Shown here: positions 1 through 8,281 of the stretch, piece by piece | How the letters are laid out: every line of letters starts with the position of its first letter | Position numbering within the stretch: the stretch's first letter is position 1 | Notes under the pieces: generated by a model | What the model was told of the DNA's origin: nothing | Database searches by the model: none | The model's input: the letters and a program-made list of their open reading frames with translations, nothing else | DNA from: CAITJF01 sp032654645 | GTDB taxonomy: Bacteria; Pseudomonadota; Gammaproteobacteria; Burkholderiales; Gallionellaceae | NCBI GenBank assembly: GCA_032654645.1 | Contig: JAULAW010000004.1 | Coordinates: 62,001-126,000, forward strand | Direction: 5' to 3' | Length of the DNA: 64,000 nt | Position numbers and translations under genes: made by a program

Positions 1-2
1 GC

Positions 3-545
3 ATTAGATTCATGGTTTCTGGCATCAGTGACACTCTAACAGAAGATAAAATTGCGATGCTTCAAGAGATATGGACACTAACGAGAAGTGTCGCAATTAA
101 CAAAGAACAAAGGCGCGTTGTAAATGCAATGAAAAGACTTTATTACGCTGAAACGCGCCAAAAATCAGAAGATAAATTGATAGACTGCATGATTGCCGCC
201 GAATCCCTTTACCTTGATGACGACAAGAATGAACTGAGTTATCGTCTTGCGCTTAATGCTGCTACGTGGCATGAGGAAAAAGACATGAAGAAAGAAGATG
301 TCTACAACCTTTTTAAAAAGGCTTATACACTTAGAAGTAAAATTGTACATGGCTCAAGCGCAGACAAAGAGAAGGTAGACGATGTAGTCGGTAAAGTAAA
401 AACAATACTACAGTCAGGAATTGTTAAGGCGTTCCAAAAATTAAGAAGTGGCTCATTTCCTCCTGAATGGACGAAGATATTACTTGAGGGCGCATCGAAA
501 CATTCGGAGTTTGTCCAAATGCAAGGCGCGGAAAAGATTTCGTAG
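3..545 (+). CDS. C-terminal part of a HEPN (ApeA-like) protein
   Basis: The frame is open to the left edge of the window, so this is probably the C-terminal part of a larger gene; the first in-frame ATG is at 12. Counting from that ATG, residues 73-115 resemble the C-terminal HEPN domain of ApeA-like proteins: YRLALNAA, a helix, then AYTLRSKIVHG. Arg108 and His113 form the R-x4-H motif that is the active site of HEPN RNases. Such domains occur in abortive-infection and toxin proteins, which fits the defence-rich surroundings. The N-terminal partner domain lies outside the window, so the target and the full architecture are unknown. The domain call rests on the motif and the neighbouring residues only. 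Confidence 0.6.
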   Translation: MRFMVSGISDTLTEDKIAMLQEIWTLTRSVAINKEQRRVVNAMKRLYYAETRQKSEDKLIDCMIAAESLYLDDDKNELSYRLALNAATWHEEKDMKKEDVYNLFKKAYTLRSKIVHGSSADKEKVDDVVGKVKTILQSGIVKAFQKLRSGSFPPEWTKILLEGASKHSEFVQMQGAEKIS

Positions 546-741
546 AGCCGCAATGTGTAATATGTAAGCAAGAAAACCAAGTTTCAGTGAATGGTAGTTC
601 GAGTTACTCGCTCTTGAATTATGCGGAATTATTTAAATTAAAATAATTATGTCGGCTGGAATAATTCACCATAATTTCACCCACATTGGGTGTGGTGTGT
701 TTCACCGCTGAACGTCTGGCCAATTTCCATCGTCGTCTATA

Positions 742-1023
742 CTACGGCGTCCTGACGATCAATTCCGCCCCATCATTCCTCGTGTTGTTCACCCGTGTTG
801 AAACCGCATGCCAGGCAAACCATGCTGCCGCCAGCGGGCTTTGGGCAAGCCTGGCAATTTCATCGGCAGGCAATTCACGGCTGATCCATAACCTGGCAGC
901 CTCGCCGGACAGTACGACGGGCTTCCTGTCATGCACCTCGCGTAAATCGCCATCCGCTTCCGCTGTGAGAATGGCGAAGCCCGGGATGTTTGCATGCAGG
1001 TTGGCTTCATAGAGTCCTGACAT
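742..1023 (-). pseudogene. C-terminal fragment of an SRAP (YedK/HMCES) protein
   Basis: The translation contains FAILTAEADGD, EVHDRKPVVL and HAVSTRVNNTRNDG, which match the second half of SOS-response-associated peptidases (YedK/HMCES). These proteins crosslink to abasic sites in single-stranded DNA through Cys2. The N-terminal half, including that Cys, is missing. The frame continues upstream of the Met at 1023 without family similarity and runs across the umuDC promoter. It is therefore a remnant that should lack SRAP activity. It sits next to umuDC, and SRAP genes often belong to SOS regulons. Confidence 0.7.
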
Positions 1024-1057
1024 GAGTATCCGCTGTCGCGGATTATTTAGGGTCGAA

Positions 1058-1086
1058 TTGACTGGAGAACAAACGTTCAGTATCGT
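1058..1086 (+). promoter_or_regulatory. umuDC promoter with LexA box
   Basis: TTGACT (1058-1063) and TATCGT (1081-1086) are separated by 17 bp. GAACAAACGTTC (1067-1078) lies inside the spacer and matches GAACN4GTTC, the Bacillus-like LexA motif reported for Gallionellaceae. Its offset from the -35 hexamer (3 nt) and from the -10 hexamer (2 nt) is the same as in the lexA promoter at 3745-3773. Confidence 0.75.
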
Positions 1087-1125
1087 GGTGGCGACTGTTC
1101 TATATCCATCCGGGCAACACCCATC

Positions 1126-1593
1126 ATGGCAAGCCGCTTCCCCTTTTCTCTTTCAGCGCTCGACCGCAGCCACGAAGCCTGGCTGCCGGGCCTGCTTGCC
1201 CCGGTTCAACTTATTCCGCTGTTCGGCCACGCCGTCCCGGCAGGTTTTCCCTCCCCCGCCGACGATTATGTTGAAGACCGGCTCGATCTCAACCAGCTGC
1301 TGGTGCAGAACAAATCCGCCACCTTCTTCCTGCGTGTCAAGGGCGACTCGATGATCGACGCGGGAATCCATGATGGCGACATCATCGTGGTCGACCGCTC
1401 CATCGAACCCGCAGATCGCACCGTCGTGGTTGCCGTGATCGACGGCGAACTGACCATCAAGCGCCTGGTGAAGCGCGGCGACGTTGTCGAACTGCATGCC
1501 GAAAACCCCAAATACGCGCCGATCCGGTTCAAGGAAGGGCAGGTGCTGACCATCTGGGGTGTTGTCACCAGCGCAGTGCATCCGGTGAAGTAG
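1126..1593 (+). CDS. umuD: UmuD-like translesion polymerase accessory protein
   Basis: This 155-aa S24-family protein is the regulatory subunit of DNA polymerase V. RecA-stimulated self-cleavage produces UmuD', which activates UmuC. The predicted cleavage bond is Ala39-Gly40 in AVPAGFPSPADDY. The catalytic Ser75 lies in KGDSM and Lys112 in DGELTIKRL, giving the usual Ser-Lys dyad. The ATG at 1126 is 40 nt downstream of a LexA-controlled promoter. umuC follows after 9 bp, so the two genes form an operon. Length and motifs are normal for the family. Confidence 0.95.
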   Translation: MASRFPFSLSALDRSHEAWLPGLLAPVQLIPLFGHAVPAGFPSPADDYVEDRLDLNQLLVQNKSATFFLRVKGDSMIDAGIHDGDIIVVDRSIEPADRTVVVAVIDGELTIKRLVKRGDVVELHAENPKYAPIRFKEGQVLTIWGVVTSAVHPVK

Positions 1594-1602
1594 GCGCTCA
1601 CC

Positions 1603-2874
1603 ATGAACACGATCGCGCTGGTCGATGTGAACAACTTCTACGTCAGCGCCGAACGGGTGATGAATCCCAAACTGGAAGGTGTGCCCGTGGTGGTGCTGTC
1701 CAATAACGACGGCTGTGCGGTTGCCCGAAGCGCGGAAGCCAAAGCGCTGGGCGTCAAGATGGGCGAGCCGTGGTTCAAGCTGAAAGATCTGGCCAGGAAG
1801 CACGGCATCATCGCGTTATCCTCCAACTATGCCTTGTACGCCGACCTGTCCAACCGCGTCATGTCGGTACTGCACGACTTCAGTCCCCGGCAGGAGGTGT
1901 ACAGCATCGACGAATGCTTCCTGGACATGTACGGGATGCCCGGTGACCTGACTGAAACCGGGCAGGCGATCCGTCAGCGCATCAGGCAGTGGCTGGGCCT
2001 GCCGGTCTGTGTCGGCATCGCCCCGACCAGGACGCTCGCCAAGCTTGCCAGCCATGTTGCGAAGAAACGCCCGCAATACGAGGGGGTGTGCAACTTCAAG
2101 ATGATGCCGGCAGCACAGATTGACGAGATCCTCGCCGGCATTGAGGTCGGGGAGGTCTGGGGCATCGGGAGAAAACTTACCGCACAACTACAGGCGGGCG
2201 GCATCAACACGGTGAAGCAGCTACGGGATTTCGATGTCACGCGCCTGCGCGACCGCTTCGGCGTGGTGATGGAACGCACGGTGCGGGAATTGCGCGGCGA
2301 GTCCTGTCTTGAAATGGTGGATGTCGCCCCCGCCAAACAGCAGATCATCAGCTCGCGCAGCTTCGGGCGGTACGTCACCGATATCAAAGAGCTGGAGGAA
2401 GCCGTCAGCACCTACATGTCCCGCGCCGCAGAAAAGCTGCGCCGGCAGCATTCGGTAGCCGCCACAGCCTATGTCTATATCCGCACCAACCCGCACAAGG
2501 AGGGCGAGCCACAATACAGCCCCGGCATGAGGGTGGCCCTGCCGCAGGCGACCAACGATACCCGTGTGTTGGTCGACGCGGTGCTGGTATGTCTGCGCAG
2601 GATATATAGAGAAGAATTCCGTTACCAGAAGGCGGGCGTGATGCTGTCTGACATCTCGCCGGACAATATCCGACAGGGGGATATGTTCTCCGCTCGCCCA
2701 GCGTCGCCAAGAGACAATAGACTGATGTCCACGCTCGACCAGATCAACCTCAAAATGGGCAAGGGGGCAATCAGGCTGGCAAGTGATGGGATAGGGCAGA
2801 ACTGGAAAATGAAGGCCGGGAACAAGAGTCCGGCGTATACAACGAAGTGGGATGAGATACCGGTGGTGCGGTAA
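1603..2874 (+). CDS. umuC: DNA polymerase V catalytic subunit UmuC
   Basis: This 423-aa Y-family translesion polymerase copies damaged templates as part of the SOS response. The catalytic aspartate motif DVNNFYVS is at the N-terminus, and the second acidic motif SIDECFLD is near residue 100. The helix-hairpin-helix region (VGEVWGIGRKL) and the little-finger domain follow, so the gene appears full length. It begins 9 bp after umuD and shares its LexA-controlled promoter. The long shadow frames on the other strand are not genes. Confidence 0.96.
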   Translation: MNTIALVDVNNFYVSAERVMNPKLEGVPVVVLSNNDGCAVARSAEAKALGVKMGEPWFKLKDLARKHGIIALSSNYALYADLSNRVMSVLHDFSPRQEVYSIDECFLDMYGMPGDLTETGQAIRQRIRQWLGLPVCVGIAPTRTLAKLASHVAKKRPQYEGVCNFKMMPAAQIDEILAGIEVGEVWGIGRKLTAQLQAGGINTVKQLRDFDVTRLRDRFGVVMERTVRELRGESCLEMVDVAPAKQQIISSRSFGRYVTDIKELEEAVSTYMSRAAEKLRRQHSVAATAYVYIRTNPHKEGEPQYSPGMRVALPQATNDTRVLVDAVLVCLRRIYREEFRYQKAGVMLSDISPDNIRQGDMFSARPASPRDNRLMSTLDQINLKMGKGAIRLASDGIGQNWKMKAGNKSPAYTTKWDEIPVVR

Positions 2875-2959
2875 TATGGAAGGGGTCCAATCTGCCCCAA
2901 CTCAATAATGTTAGCCATCGCCGCGCGCCCAACCAAACGAAAATATCAAATAAAAAGAG

Positions 2960-3553
2960 AGGTGGCCCCACTTGATTGGACAGTATTTTCTGTTTCTTAA
3001 GTGGAAGCCTCGCGGTTAGTGCCTACGCTGCTTTTGGCAGTGCGGGCAGGTTTTCGTAGTAGAACTCATCCGGCGTTTTGCCGTCAAGCGCCGTGTGCGG
3101 CCTGATCTGGTTGTAACGGTTAAAGTATTTCCCCAGCCCGGCCTTTGCATCGCCGGCGCTGCCGTAAGCATGAAGGTAAACCTCCTCGTACTTGACGCTC
3201 CGCCACAACCGCCCCACAAACACGTTGTCCCGCCAGCAGCCCTTGCCGTCCATGCTGATCCGGATGCCTTGTTCCTGTAATAGCCCGGTGAACTCCTGGC
3301 CGGTGAACTGGCAGCCCTGGTCGGTGTTGAAGATGTCCGGCTTGCCATATCGGTTGATCGCTTCCTGGACAGCCTCGATGCAGAAGTCGGCGGTCAGGGT
3401 GTTGGACAACCGCCATGCCAGCACCCGGCGGCTGGCCCAGTCCATCACGGCAAACAGGTACAAGAAACCGCGTTTCATCGGTATGCGGGTGATGTCCGCC
3501 GCCCACACCTGGTTCGGGCGGGCGATCTCCAGGTCGCGCAGCAGGTACGGATA
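2960..3553 (-). mobile_element. IS3-family remnant: C-terminal half of the OrfB transposase
   Basis: The reading frame (stop at 3023) encodes the DDE integrase core of an IS3-family OrfB. It reads YPYLLRDLEIARPNQVW, then WAADITRIP (first Asp), FNTDQGCQFT (second Asp) and WRSVKYEEVY (Glu). The N-terminal part and OrfA are absent. The coding homology ends abruptly at about 3553, where SRAP coding sequence begins on the other strand. The 3' terminal repeat may lie near 2960-2990 (TGGCCCCACTTGATTGGACA), but I could not fix it. The element is not autonomous. Confidence 0.85.
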
Positions 3554-3744
3554 TGCCCGTGATCCTCAATCCTGATCAATGGGATATTTGGCTGTCTCCA
3601 CAAGAGCATCTGGCCGATAAATTGCTCCCCATGATTCACCCGTTCGAGCCTGGAACCTTACAGGCCTGGCCTGTTACCCGCGAACTCAACCGCGTCGGAT
3701 TGAGGGATGACGCAGGGCTGATCGAACCATCAGCCACGATCTGA
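3553..3744 (+). pseudogene. C-terminal fragment of a second SRAP (YedK) gene
   Basis: MPVILNPDQWDIWLSP at the start and QAWPVTRELNRVG followed by GLIEPS near the end match the C-terminal third of SRAP/YedK proteins. Everything before the conserved MPVIL segment is replaced by the IS3 remnant, with the join at about 3553. The catalytic Cys2 is lost. The fragment ends just upstream of the lexA promoter. Its sequence differs from the fragment at 742-1023, so these were two separate SRAP genes. Confidence 0.75.
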
Positions 3745-3790
3745 TTGACAACAGAACGTTCGTTCTTTACTATTCGCAGAACGTTTGTTC
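3745..3790 (+). promoter_or_regulatory. lexA promoter with two LexA boxes
   Basis: TTGACA (3745-3750) and TACTAT (3768-3773) are 17 bp apart. Box 1, GAACGTTCGTTC, occupies 3754-3765 in the spacer. Box 2, GAACGTTTGTTC, occupies 3779-3790 just downstream of the -10, flanked by CA and TG that extend the palindrome. The box centres are 25 bp apart. This indicates autoregulation of the downstream lexA. A TTG-initiated extension of the lexA frame begins inside box 2, which argues for the ATG at 3806 as the start. Confidence 0.85.
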
Positions 3791-3805
3791 TGTTTGCTGA
3801 CCGCC

Positions 3806-4420
3806 ATGACTGACTTCGATTCCACCACGCCCATGTCCGGCGCCAAGGACACCGAGTATCTCGCCAGGCTGCAGGACTATTACGCCGACTGGAAGAGCAT
3901 CCCATCTTATACCAAGCTGTGCGAGGTATTCGGGATCGCTTCCAAGTCCTGGGTAAAAGCCATCCTTGATCGGCTGGAAAAAGCAGCCTTCATCGAGCGC
4001 ACCCCGGATGGCGTCTGGATACCTACCCGCCAGTTTTTCTCCCGCCCATTGGCCGAGTCGTCCGTGCAGGCAGGAATGCCGCTAGCGGTGGCCGCAACCC
4101 AGGGCGAGTATTACGTCATCGATGAAATGCTGGTAGAAACGCCATCACTGACCACGATGATACCGGTTAAAGGCGATTCCATGATTGGCGCGGGCATTCA
4201 TGATGGCGATGTGGCCGTCGTCGAGAAGCGCCATCTGGCCGATGTCGGCAGCATCGTAGTGGCCATCGTTGACGGCGAATTTACTTTGAAGAAACTGGGC
4301 AAGGAGCGCGGCAAATACGTCCTGCTTCCCGCCAATCCGGGCTACCCGGTCATCCGCCCGCATGGAACGCTGGAAATATTCGGCGTGCTGGTCGGGCTGA
4401 TCCGCAAATATCGCAGGTAA
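3806..4420 (+). CDS. lexA: LexA repressor with non-canonical DNA-binding domain
   Basis: From the ATG at 3806 this is a 204-aa repressor of the SOS regulon. Residues 15-75 form a probable winged helix (TKLCEVFGIASKSWVKAI) that does not look like the classical LexA DNA-binding domain. The C-terminal half is a standard S24 peptidase: cleavage at Ala89-Gly90 in VQAGM, Ser125 in KGDSM and Lys162 in EFTLKKL. Two GAACN4GTTC boxes overlap its promoter. A umuD-like gene follows after 2 bp. It could be a second, island-borne LexA if another copy exists elsewhere in the genome. Confidence 0.88.
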   Translation: MTDFDSTTPMSGAKDTEYLARLQDYYADWKSIPSYTKLCEVFGIASKSWVKAILDRLEKAAFIERTPDGVWIPTRQFFSRPLAESSVQAGMPLAVAATQGEYYVIDEMLVETPSLTTMIPVKGDSMIGAGIHDGDVAVVEKRHLADVGSIVVAIVDGEFTLKKLGKERGKYVLLPANPGYPVIRPHGTLEIFGVLVGLIRKYRR

Positions 4421-4422
4421 AC

Positions 4423-4890
4423 ATGATGCAAACCGCAACCCATTCTGGCCAACGAGCCATCAGCACCTTGCGTTCGCTGACCCACCCCAGCAAGGAACTG
4501 TTCCAACGGCAAATTGCCCTGTTGCGCAAATCGGTTCCGGCGGGCTTTCCGTCGCCGGCTGACGACTATGTCGAGAAAAGGCTGAGCCTCGATGAACACT
4601 TGATCCAGCATAAGGAATCCACCTTTTTTATGCGTGTGGCGGGTGATTCCATGCGCGGCATGGGCATCTTCGACGGCGATTTGCTGATCGTTGATCGTTC
4701 CGTGCCGGCAACCGTCGGCTGTGTGGTAATCGCGGTGCTGGATGGCGAATTCACGGTCAAGCAGTTATTGCATACCCCGGAAGGCCACGTATTGCGGGCT
4801 GCTCATCCGTCCTTCCATGATGTGCTGGTCAAACCGGAACATGATTTCTCCATCTGGGGAGTGGTGCAGTGGAACGTGCATAAAGTATGA
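4423..4890 (+). CDS. Second UmuD-like S24 peptidase, with no umuC next to it
   Basis: This 155-aa protein is a close relative of the UmuD at 1126. It has a cleavage bond at Ala40-Gly41 (SVPAGFPSPADDY), Ser76 in AGDSM and Lys113 in EFTVKQL. It starts 2 bp after lexA and should be co-transcribed with it under LexA control. No umuC or other polymerase gene follows: only a 40-codon frame overlapping the stop (ATGA at 4887) and then the end of the convergent Fic gene. It may serve the UmuC encoded at 1603, compete with the first UmuD, or be the remnant of a longer operon. Confidence 0.88.
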   Translation: MMQTATHSGQRAISTLRSLTHPSKELFQRQIALLRKSVPAGFPSPADDYVEKRLSLDEHLIQHKESTFFMRVAGDSMRGMGIFDGDLLIVDRSVPATVGCVVIAVLDGEFTVKQLLHTPEGHVLRAAHPSFHDVLVKPEHDFSIWGVVQWNVHKV

Positions 4891-4956
4891 AGATGACGAA
4901 CACCTCTCCGCAGACGCCAAGAAAATCCTTGGCTTTATCTTTGCGGTACACCGCTA

Positions 4957-6150
4957 TCAGAGCGCCTGCGTATCCGCTTCCGGGTAAAGTTCGGGCAGTA
5001 GGAAATTAAGGGCATCTAGCGGAAACGCGAGCCGCACCGGTGCAGTATGCCCATCACTTGCGACCAGACCCGTTTCGACAAGCCTGGACAATAGTGAACG
5101 CGCGGTGCGTTCTCCCAGACCAGTCATTTGCTGGAATTCACCGCGCGGCGTTGGCCCTGCCAGGAACATATGGTACAGGGGTACGATGGCTTCTTCGCGG
5201 ATGCCCTTGTCAAATTTCGAGCGAAATGAGATCAAGGCAGAAATGCGCACCTTCATCTCGTCCAGGTTCAGCATTTTGGACATGAAGCTCACCTGATCCT
5301 CGGCGATGGAAATGAACCATTCGCACCAGTCCCACAGCAGCTTTTCACTTAGGTTGCCGCGCCCATCCAGATCGCCCTGACGGTGGCTATCTGCGGCATC
5401 GAGCTTGGCGTAATACATGTCGCGGTTGCGTGCAAGTCCACGGTTCATCGACCACAGGCCGGCACTGAGGGGCCAAAGGGCGCAGTGTGTCTGCAGCCGC
5501 ACGGCGCGACCGTTGCCGTCGAGGAACGGATGTACCCATGCCGCTCGGTGATGTGCGGCAGCAATTCTTGGAAGAATGTCGTCCAGGGTTGCGTCTTGTG
5601 AATACACCTCATCCATCCGGGCAAGGAACGCTGGCAGGGAAGACCACAGAGGCGGTTCATGGCGACCGATGGCCACCTGCTCTATTCGCAGCACTCCCGG
5701 CTCGACGATACGGCCATCGGGCGTGGTTCGGTCTTCAATGGAAAGGCGGCCATAGAGCGCGGCATGCGCCTGCTGAAGAAAAGCAGCAGTCAAAGCTGAG
5801 CCGCCTTCAGCCATTCTTTGTTCGAGTTCCCGCTCGGCTTCGATGTGTGCCACCGCCAAGCGCTGCAGCTTAGCCACGTCGGGTTTCTCGGAAAAGTCCC
5901 GGCGCAATGCCCTTTCGATATTCATCGGATGCGTGCTTTGGCCCTCTATCCGATTTGAGTAATAGGAATTCATTGCCCGTACCAACTCGCGCAGATTTGC
6001 AATAGTTGCTGAGTGTGCGCTGCCAGTCAGGTGGAGGGATTTCACCACGATCGCGCGCGTGCGCTGGCGCAACTCATCCAGCCGATTCTGCGGCAAGAGA
6101 GGCTCGAACTGGCGCGGTTGCGTGTAGTGAGTGATTTTTTCAGTGGCCAT
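4957..6150 (-). CDS. Fic family protein (predicted AMP transferase)
   Basis: This 397-aa protein carries the Fic signature HPFLDGNGR at residues 207-215; the His is the catalytic base for transfer of AMP, or another phosphate-linked group, to target hydroxyls. Residues 65-70 (SNRIEG) match the inhibitory motif S/T-x-x-x-E-G/N. Since it lies upstream of the Fic core, this is a self-inhibited class II Fic. The C-terminal third (RGEFQQMTGLGERTARSLL) looks like a winged helix that may bind DNA. No antitoxin gene is adjacent, as expected with built-in inhibition. The gene is convergent with the lexA operon and appears intact; the target is unknown. Confidence 0.9.
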   Translation of the reverse strand: MATEKITHYTQPRQFEPLLPQNRLDELRQRTRAIVVKSLHLTGSAHSATIANLRELVRAMNSYYSNRIEGQSTHPMNIERALRRDFSEKPDVAKLQRLAVAHIEAERELEQRMAEGGSALTAAFLQQAHAALYGRLSIEDRTTPDGRIVEPGVLRIEQVAIGRHEPPLWSSLPAFLARMDEVYSQDATLDDILPRIAAAHHRAAWVHPFLDGNGRAVRLQTHCALWPLSAGLWSMNRGLARNRDMYYAKLDAADSHRQGDLDGRGNLSEKLLWDWCEWFISIAEDQVSFMSKMLNLDEMKVRISALISFRSKFDKGIREEAIVPLYHMFLAGPTPRGEFQQMTGLGERTARSLLSRLVETGLVASDGHTAPVRLAFPLDALNFLLPELYPEADTQAL

Positions 6151-6276
6151 GATTGCCGGTATAGTTGCCAGATAGATATTATAAATAATGCATAATAAAC
6201 AGTACGTAATATAGCAAGCAGTTAGTATATTGGCAAACCTTGTTGCCGGTTATGATGCCGGAGTTGTGGATCGCGG

Positions 6277-6780
6277 TTGGATACCTTCGAAAAACTCTTA
6301 ACCCACGGCGGGAAACTCCCTGGCCGGGGGATGCTCAGCCTCATGCAAGGTTGGCCGGCAAGGGACAAGTACATTAACGTGATTAACGTGCGCTCCTTGT
6401 TTAATACCTGGGCAGCGGGTGATCTTGCTGCCCAGTATCAGGATGCACACGCCGGACTACTTAACATCGGAATGCTGCATACGGCACTCGCTGGCCGTGA
6501 GGGTCACGAATCCTATGCGCCGACAACTTCAGAAAAGCTTGTCATCAAGGGCTACCACTATTGGGCGCTTGGTCATGTCCATAATCGAGAGGTTGTGCGG
6601 GAAAATCCGTGGATCGTGTTTCCAGGGAATACACAGGGAAGGCACGCGCGCGAACTTGGAGAGAAAGCCCAGCGATTGATCGGCCACCCTGACGTGCCGC
6701 AAACCACCAAGGACAAGCTATCAGTCCAAGCAAAATGCTCAACCCGCTCCAGCTTCAAAAACAGATTCAGCGTAAACTGA
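6277..6780 (+). pseudogene. Fragment of an SbcD/YhaO-like metallophosphoesterase
   Basis: From about 6370 to 6660 the frame encodes LLNIGMLHTALAGREGHE, YAPTTSEKL, YHYWALGHVHNRE and IVFPGNTQGRHARELG. These are the C-terminal metal-binding motifs (LHT, GHVH) of YhaO/SbcD-type DNA repair exonucleases. The first half of the nuclease is missing. The N-terminal roughly 30 codons and the C-terminal roughly 45 codons of the open frame do not belong to the family. The partner ATPase (YhaN/SbcC type) is absent. It is a decayed gene piece. Confidence 0.7.
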
Positions 6781-7053
6781 AGTCGATTTTTAAACTCGTT
6801 CGGTAACCAAAAAACTTCAGGCAAGAAATCCCTCACCAAAGTAACCTTTTAACTTGAGGCAACGCGGCGGTATTGATGTCTGCGGCAATTTTCCTGCGAC
6901 ACTTTTGCGGGACTCGGTAGTACATCGTTGTGCGCAGCAGTGCATGGCTGCCAATTCCTTAGAGCAGTGACTTTGGTACTCGATTAGAAATCATGTCATT
7001 TCTACATACATGATCGAAATGGGGCGGCAAGTGTGCCAAACCTGTTCCATCGA
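6781..7053. other. Spacer without a recognisable gene
   Basis: No reading frame, hairpin or family similarity could be supported here. It lies between two gene remnants and is probably decayed accessory DNA. Confidence 0.5.
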
Positions 7054-7140
7054 CCACGAAATCTTCCAAAACCCCAAATCTCCATAAAAATCGCCAATTA
7101 TTTTCTCCATTTCCCTCAAACATGGTCTTATTGAGGGTGA
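7054..7140 (+). repeat. Dispersed repeat of about 88 bp, copy 1
   Basis: The segment ends in AACATGGTCTTATTGAGGG and contains CAATTATTTTCTCC. Most of it aligns with 10426-10514, in the same orientation and with scattered differences. It stops at GAGGGTGA exactly where similarity to the ISAzo13 remnant begins. Copy 2 lies directly upstream of the gene at 10581. Confidence 0.65.
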
Positions 7141-7665
7141 CAGGGTGGCCGAATCACCGTGGAACGGGTGAGCGTGGGCATCGACCACGATACCGCGCGC
7201 TTTGCTGCCGAGGCCATCGCGCGCTGGTGGAAAAAGATGGGCTCCAAGCGCTACCGCGACGCAAAAGAGTTGTTGATCACGGCGGACGGCGGGGGCAGCA
7301 CGGCAGCCGTTGCCGTTTTTGGAAAGTGGCCATGCAAGAATTGGCGACCAAGCTGGAAATGCCGATCCATGTCCGCCATTTCCCGCCGGGCACGAGCAAA
7401 TGGAACTAGATCGAACACCGCATGTTCTCCCACATCACCCGCAACTGGCGCGGGCGGCCACTGGTGAACATCGCCAACACCACTACCAAAACCGGGTTGA
7501 AGATTCGCGCTGAACTCGATGCCGGCAACTACCCCACAGGCATCACCGTCACCGATGAAGAGTTGGCCGCGCTAAATCTCAAGCGCGCCAACTTCCACTG
7601 GGAATGGAACTACAAGCTACTGCCAATGCGGTCAAAATAATAATCAGGTTATTTTGACGCGAGCC
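7141..7665 (+). mobile_element. Degenerate 3' remnant of an ISAzo13-family element
   Basis: The conceptual translation resembles the last 170 residues of the intact transposase at 17184: VSVGIDHDTARFAAEAI, LLITADGGGS, WRGRPLV and NFHWEWNYK. The frame is broken by a shift near 7300 and by a TAG at about 7407, where the intact copy has a Lys codon. The right end may be the GGGCTCGCGTC-type inverted repeat near 7655-7665, similar in layout to the ends of the intact copy. It is older and divergent, not a recent duplicate. Confidence 0.75.
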
Positions 7666-7840
7666 CTAATCTTCCTCGCGCAGCCAACACGCAACCCTGA
7701 AATGCACGAAACAGCCTTTTTCCCACCAATAATTGTGCTCGCGAATTCAACCTCGGAATGCACATAGCCCAAAGAACTATTTCGATAGAAACATTGAGGC
7801 AGGCAGTAACACTTGACGTTGTATGTTAAAAGCGCTTCTA

Positions 7841-8201
7841 TTCTTTTTATGGGGTATTCAGCTAAGTGCTGTGGCTAGCCTCTCCATGGGTGCGAAGGCA
7901 CGGAAATATCCAGCGAAGCTGGCGCTTTATGGCGAAGCTTGGCGGACACTGCGAACTCCTGCCCCTCAACTCTGGGCTTGGGATTGGCTACAAGCTCGCG
8001 GAAGGACATAGGATGCATGGAAACGCACTGTTCGATCAGATCGATGTAGGCAGTATCATCTGGAAACCACGCCATAAATTCTGCGTAGTTGCATGGGTAG
8101 TCGACCCCGGCGCGGGCGCGGCAGATCGAACCTGCGGAGTATTTGATTCAATTGCATAATTTCAACATAACAGCACTTAGCTGAATACCCCATTTCTTTT
8201 T
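7841..8201. mobile_element. 345-bp IS1595-type MITE with 8-bp target duplication
   Basis: Perfect 24-bp inverted repeats (7849-7872 and 8170-8193, beginning ATGGGGTATTCAGC) are flanked by identical TTCTTTTT octamers at 7841-7848 and 8194-8201. An 8-bp target duplication and GGG-type ends fit the IS1595 family. On the minus strand near 8110-8030 the interior encodes CNYAEFMAWFPDDTA, which resembles the N-terminus of IS1595 transposases (AEFEAWFPDEEAC type). No catalytic domain remains. It is best read as an internally deleted, non-autonomous derivative that would need a transposase supplied in trans. Confidence 0.8.
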
Positions 8202-8229
8202 TTAGTTGAATTTCGACGCATACAATATA

Positions 8230-8258
8230 TTGAATAAATATACTGAAAGCGCTATATT
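8230..8258 (+). promoter_or_regulatory. Probable promoter of the first abiE operon
   Basis: TTGAAT (8230-8235) and TATATT (8253-8258) are spaced by 17 bp, and the abiEi start lies 23 nt further on. A CAATATATTG palindrome (8223-8232) overlaps the -35 and could be an operator, since AbiEi antitoxins typically repress their own promoters. Confidence 0.45.
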
Positions 8259-8281
8259 TCTACTTTATGATGAACTAATGC

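Noticed and set aside
4887..5009. 40-codon frame overlapping the stop of the second umuD
   Set aside because: It starts with an ATGA overlap as a real gene might, but is very short, has no similarity and runs into the end of the Fic gene.
7866..8159. 97-codon plus-strand frame inside the MITE
   Set aside because: The only meaningful coding signal in the MITE is the transposase N-terminus remnant on the other strand.
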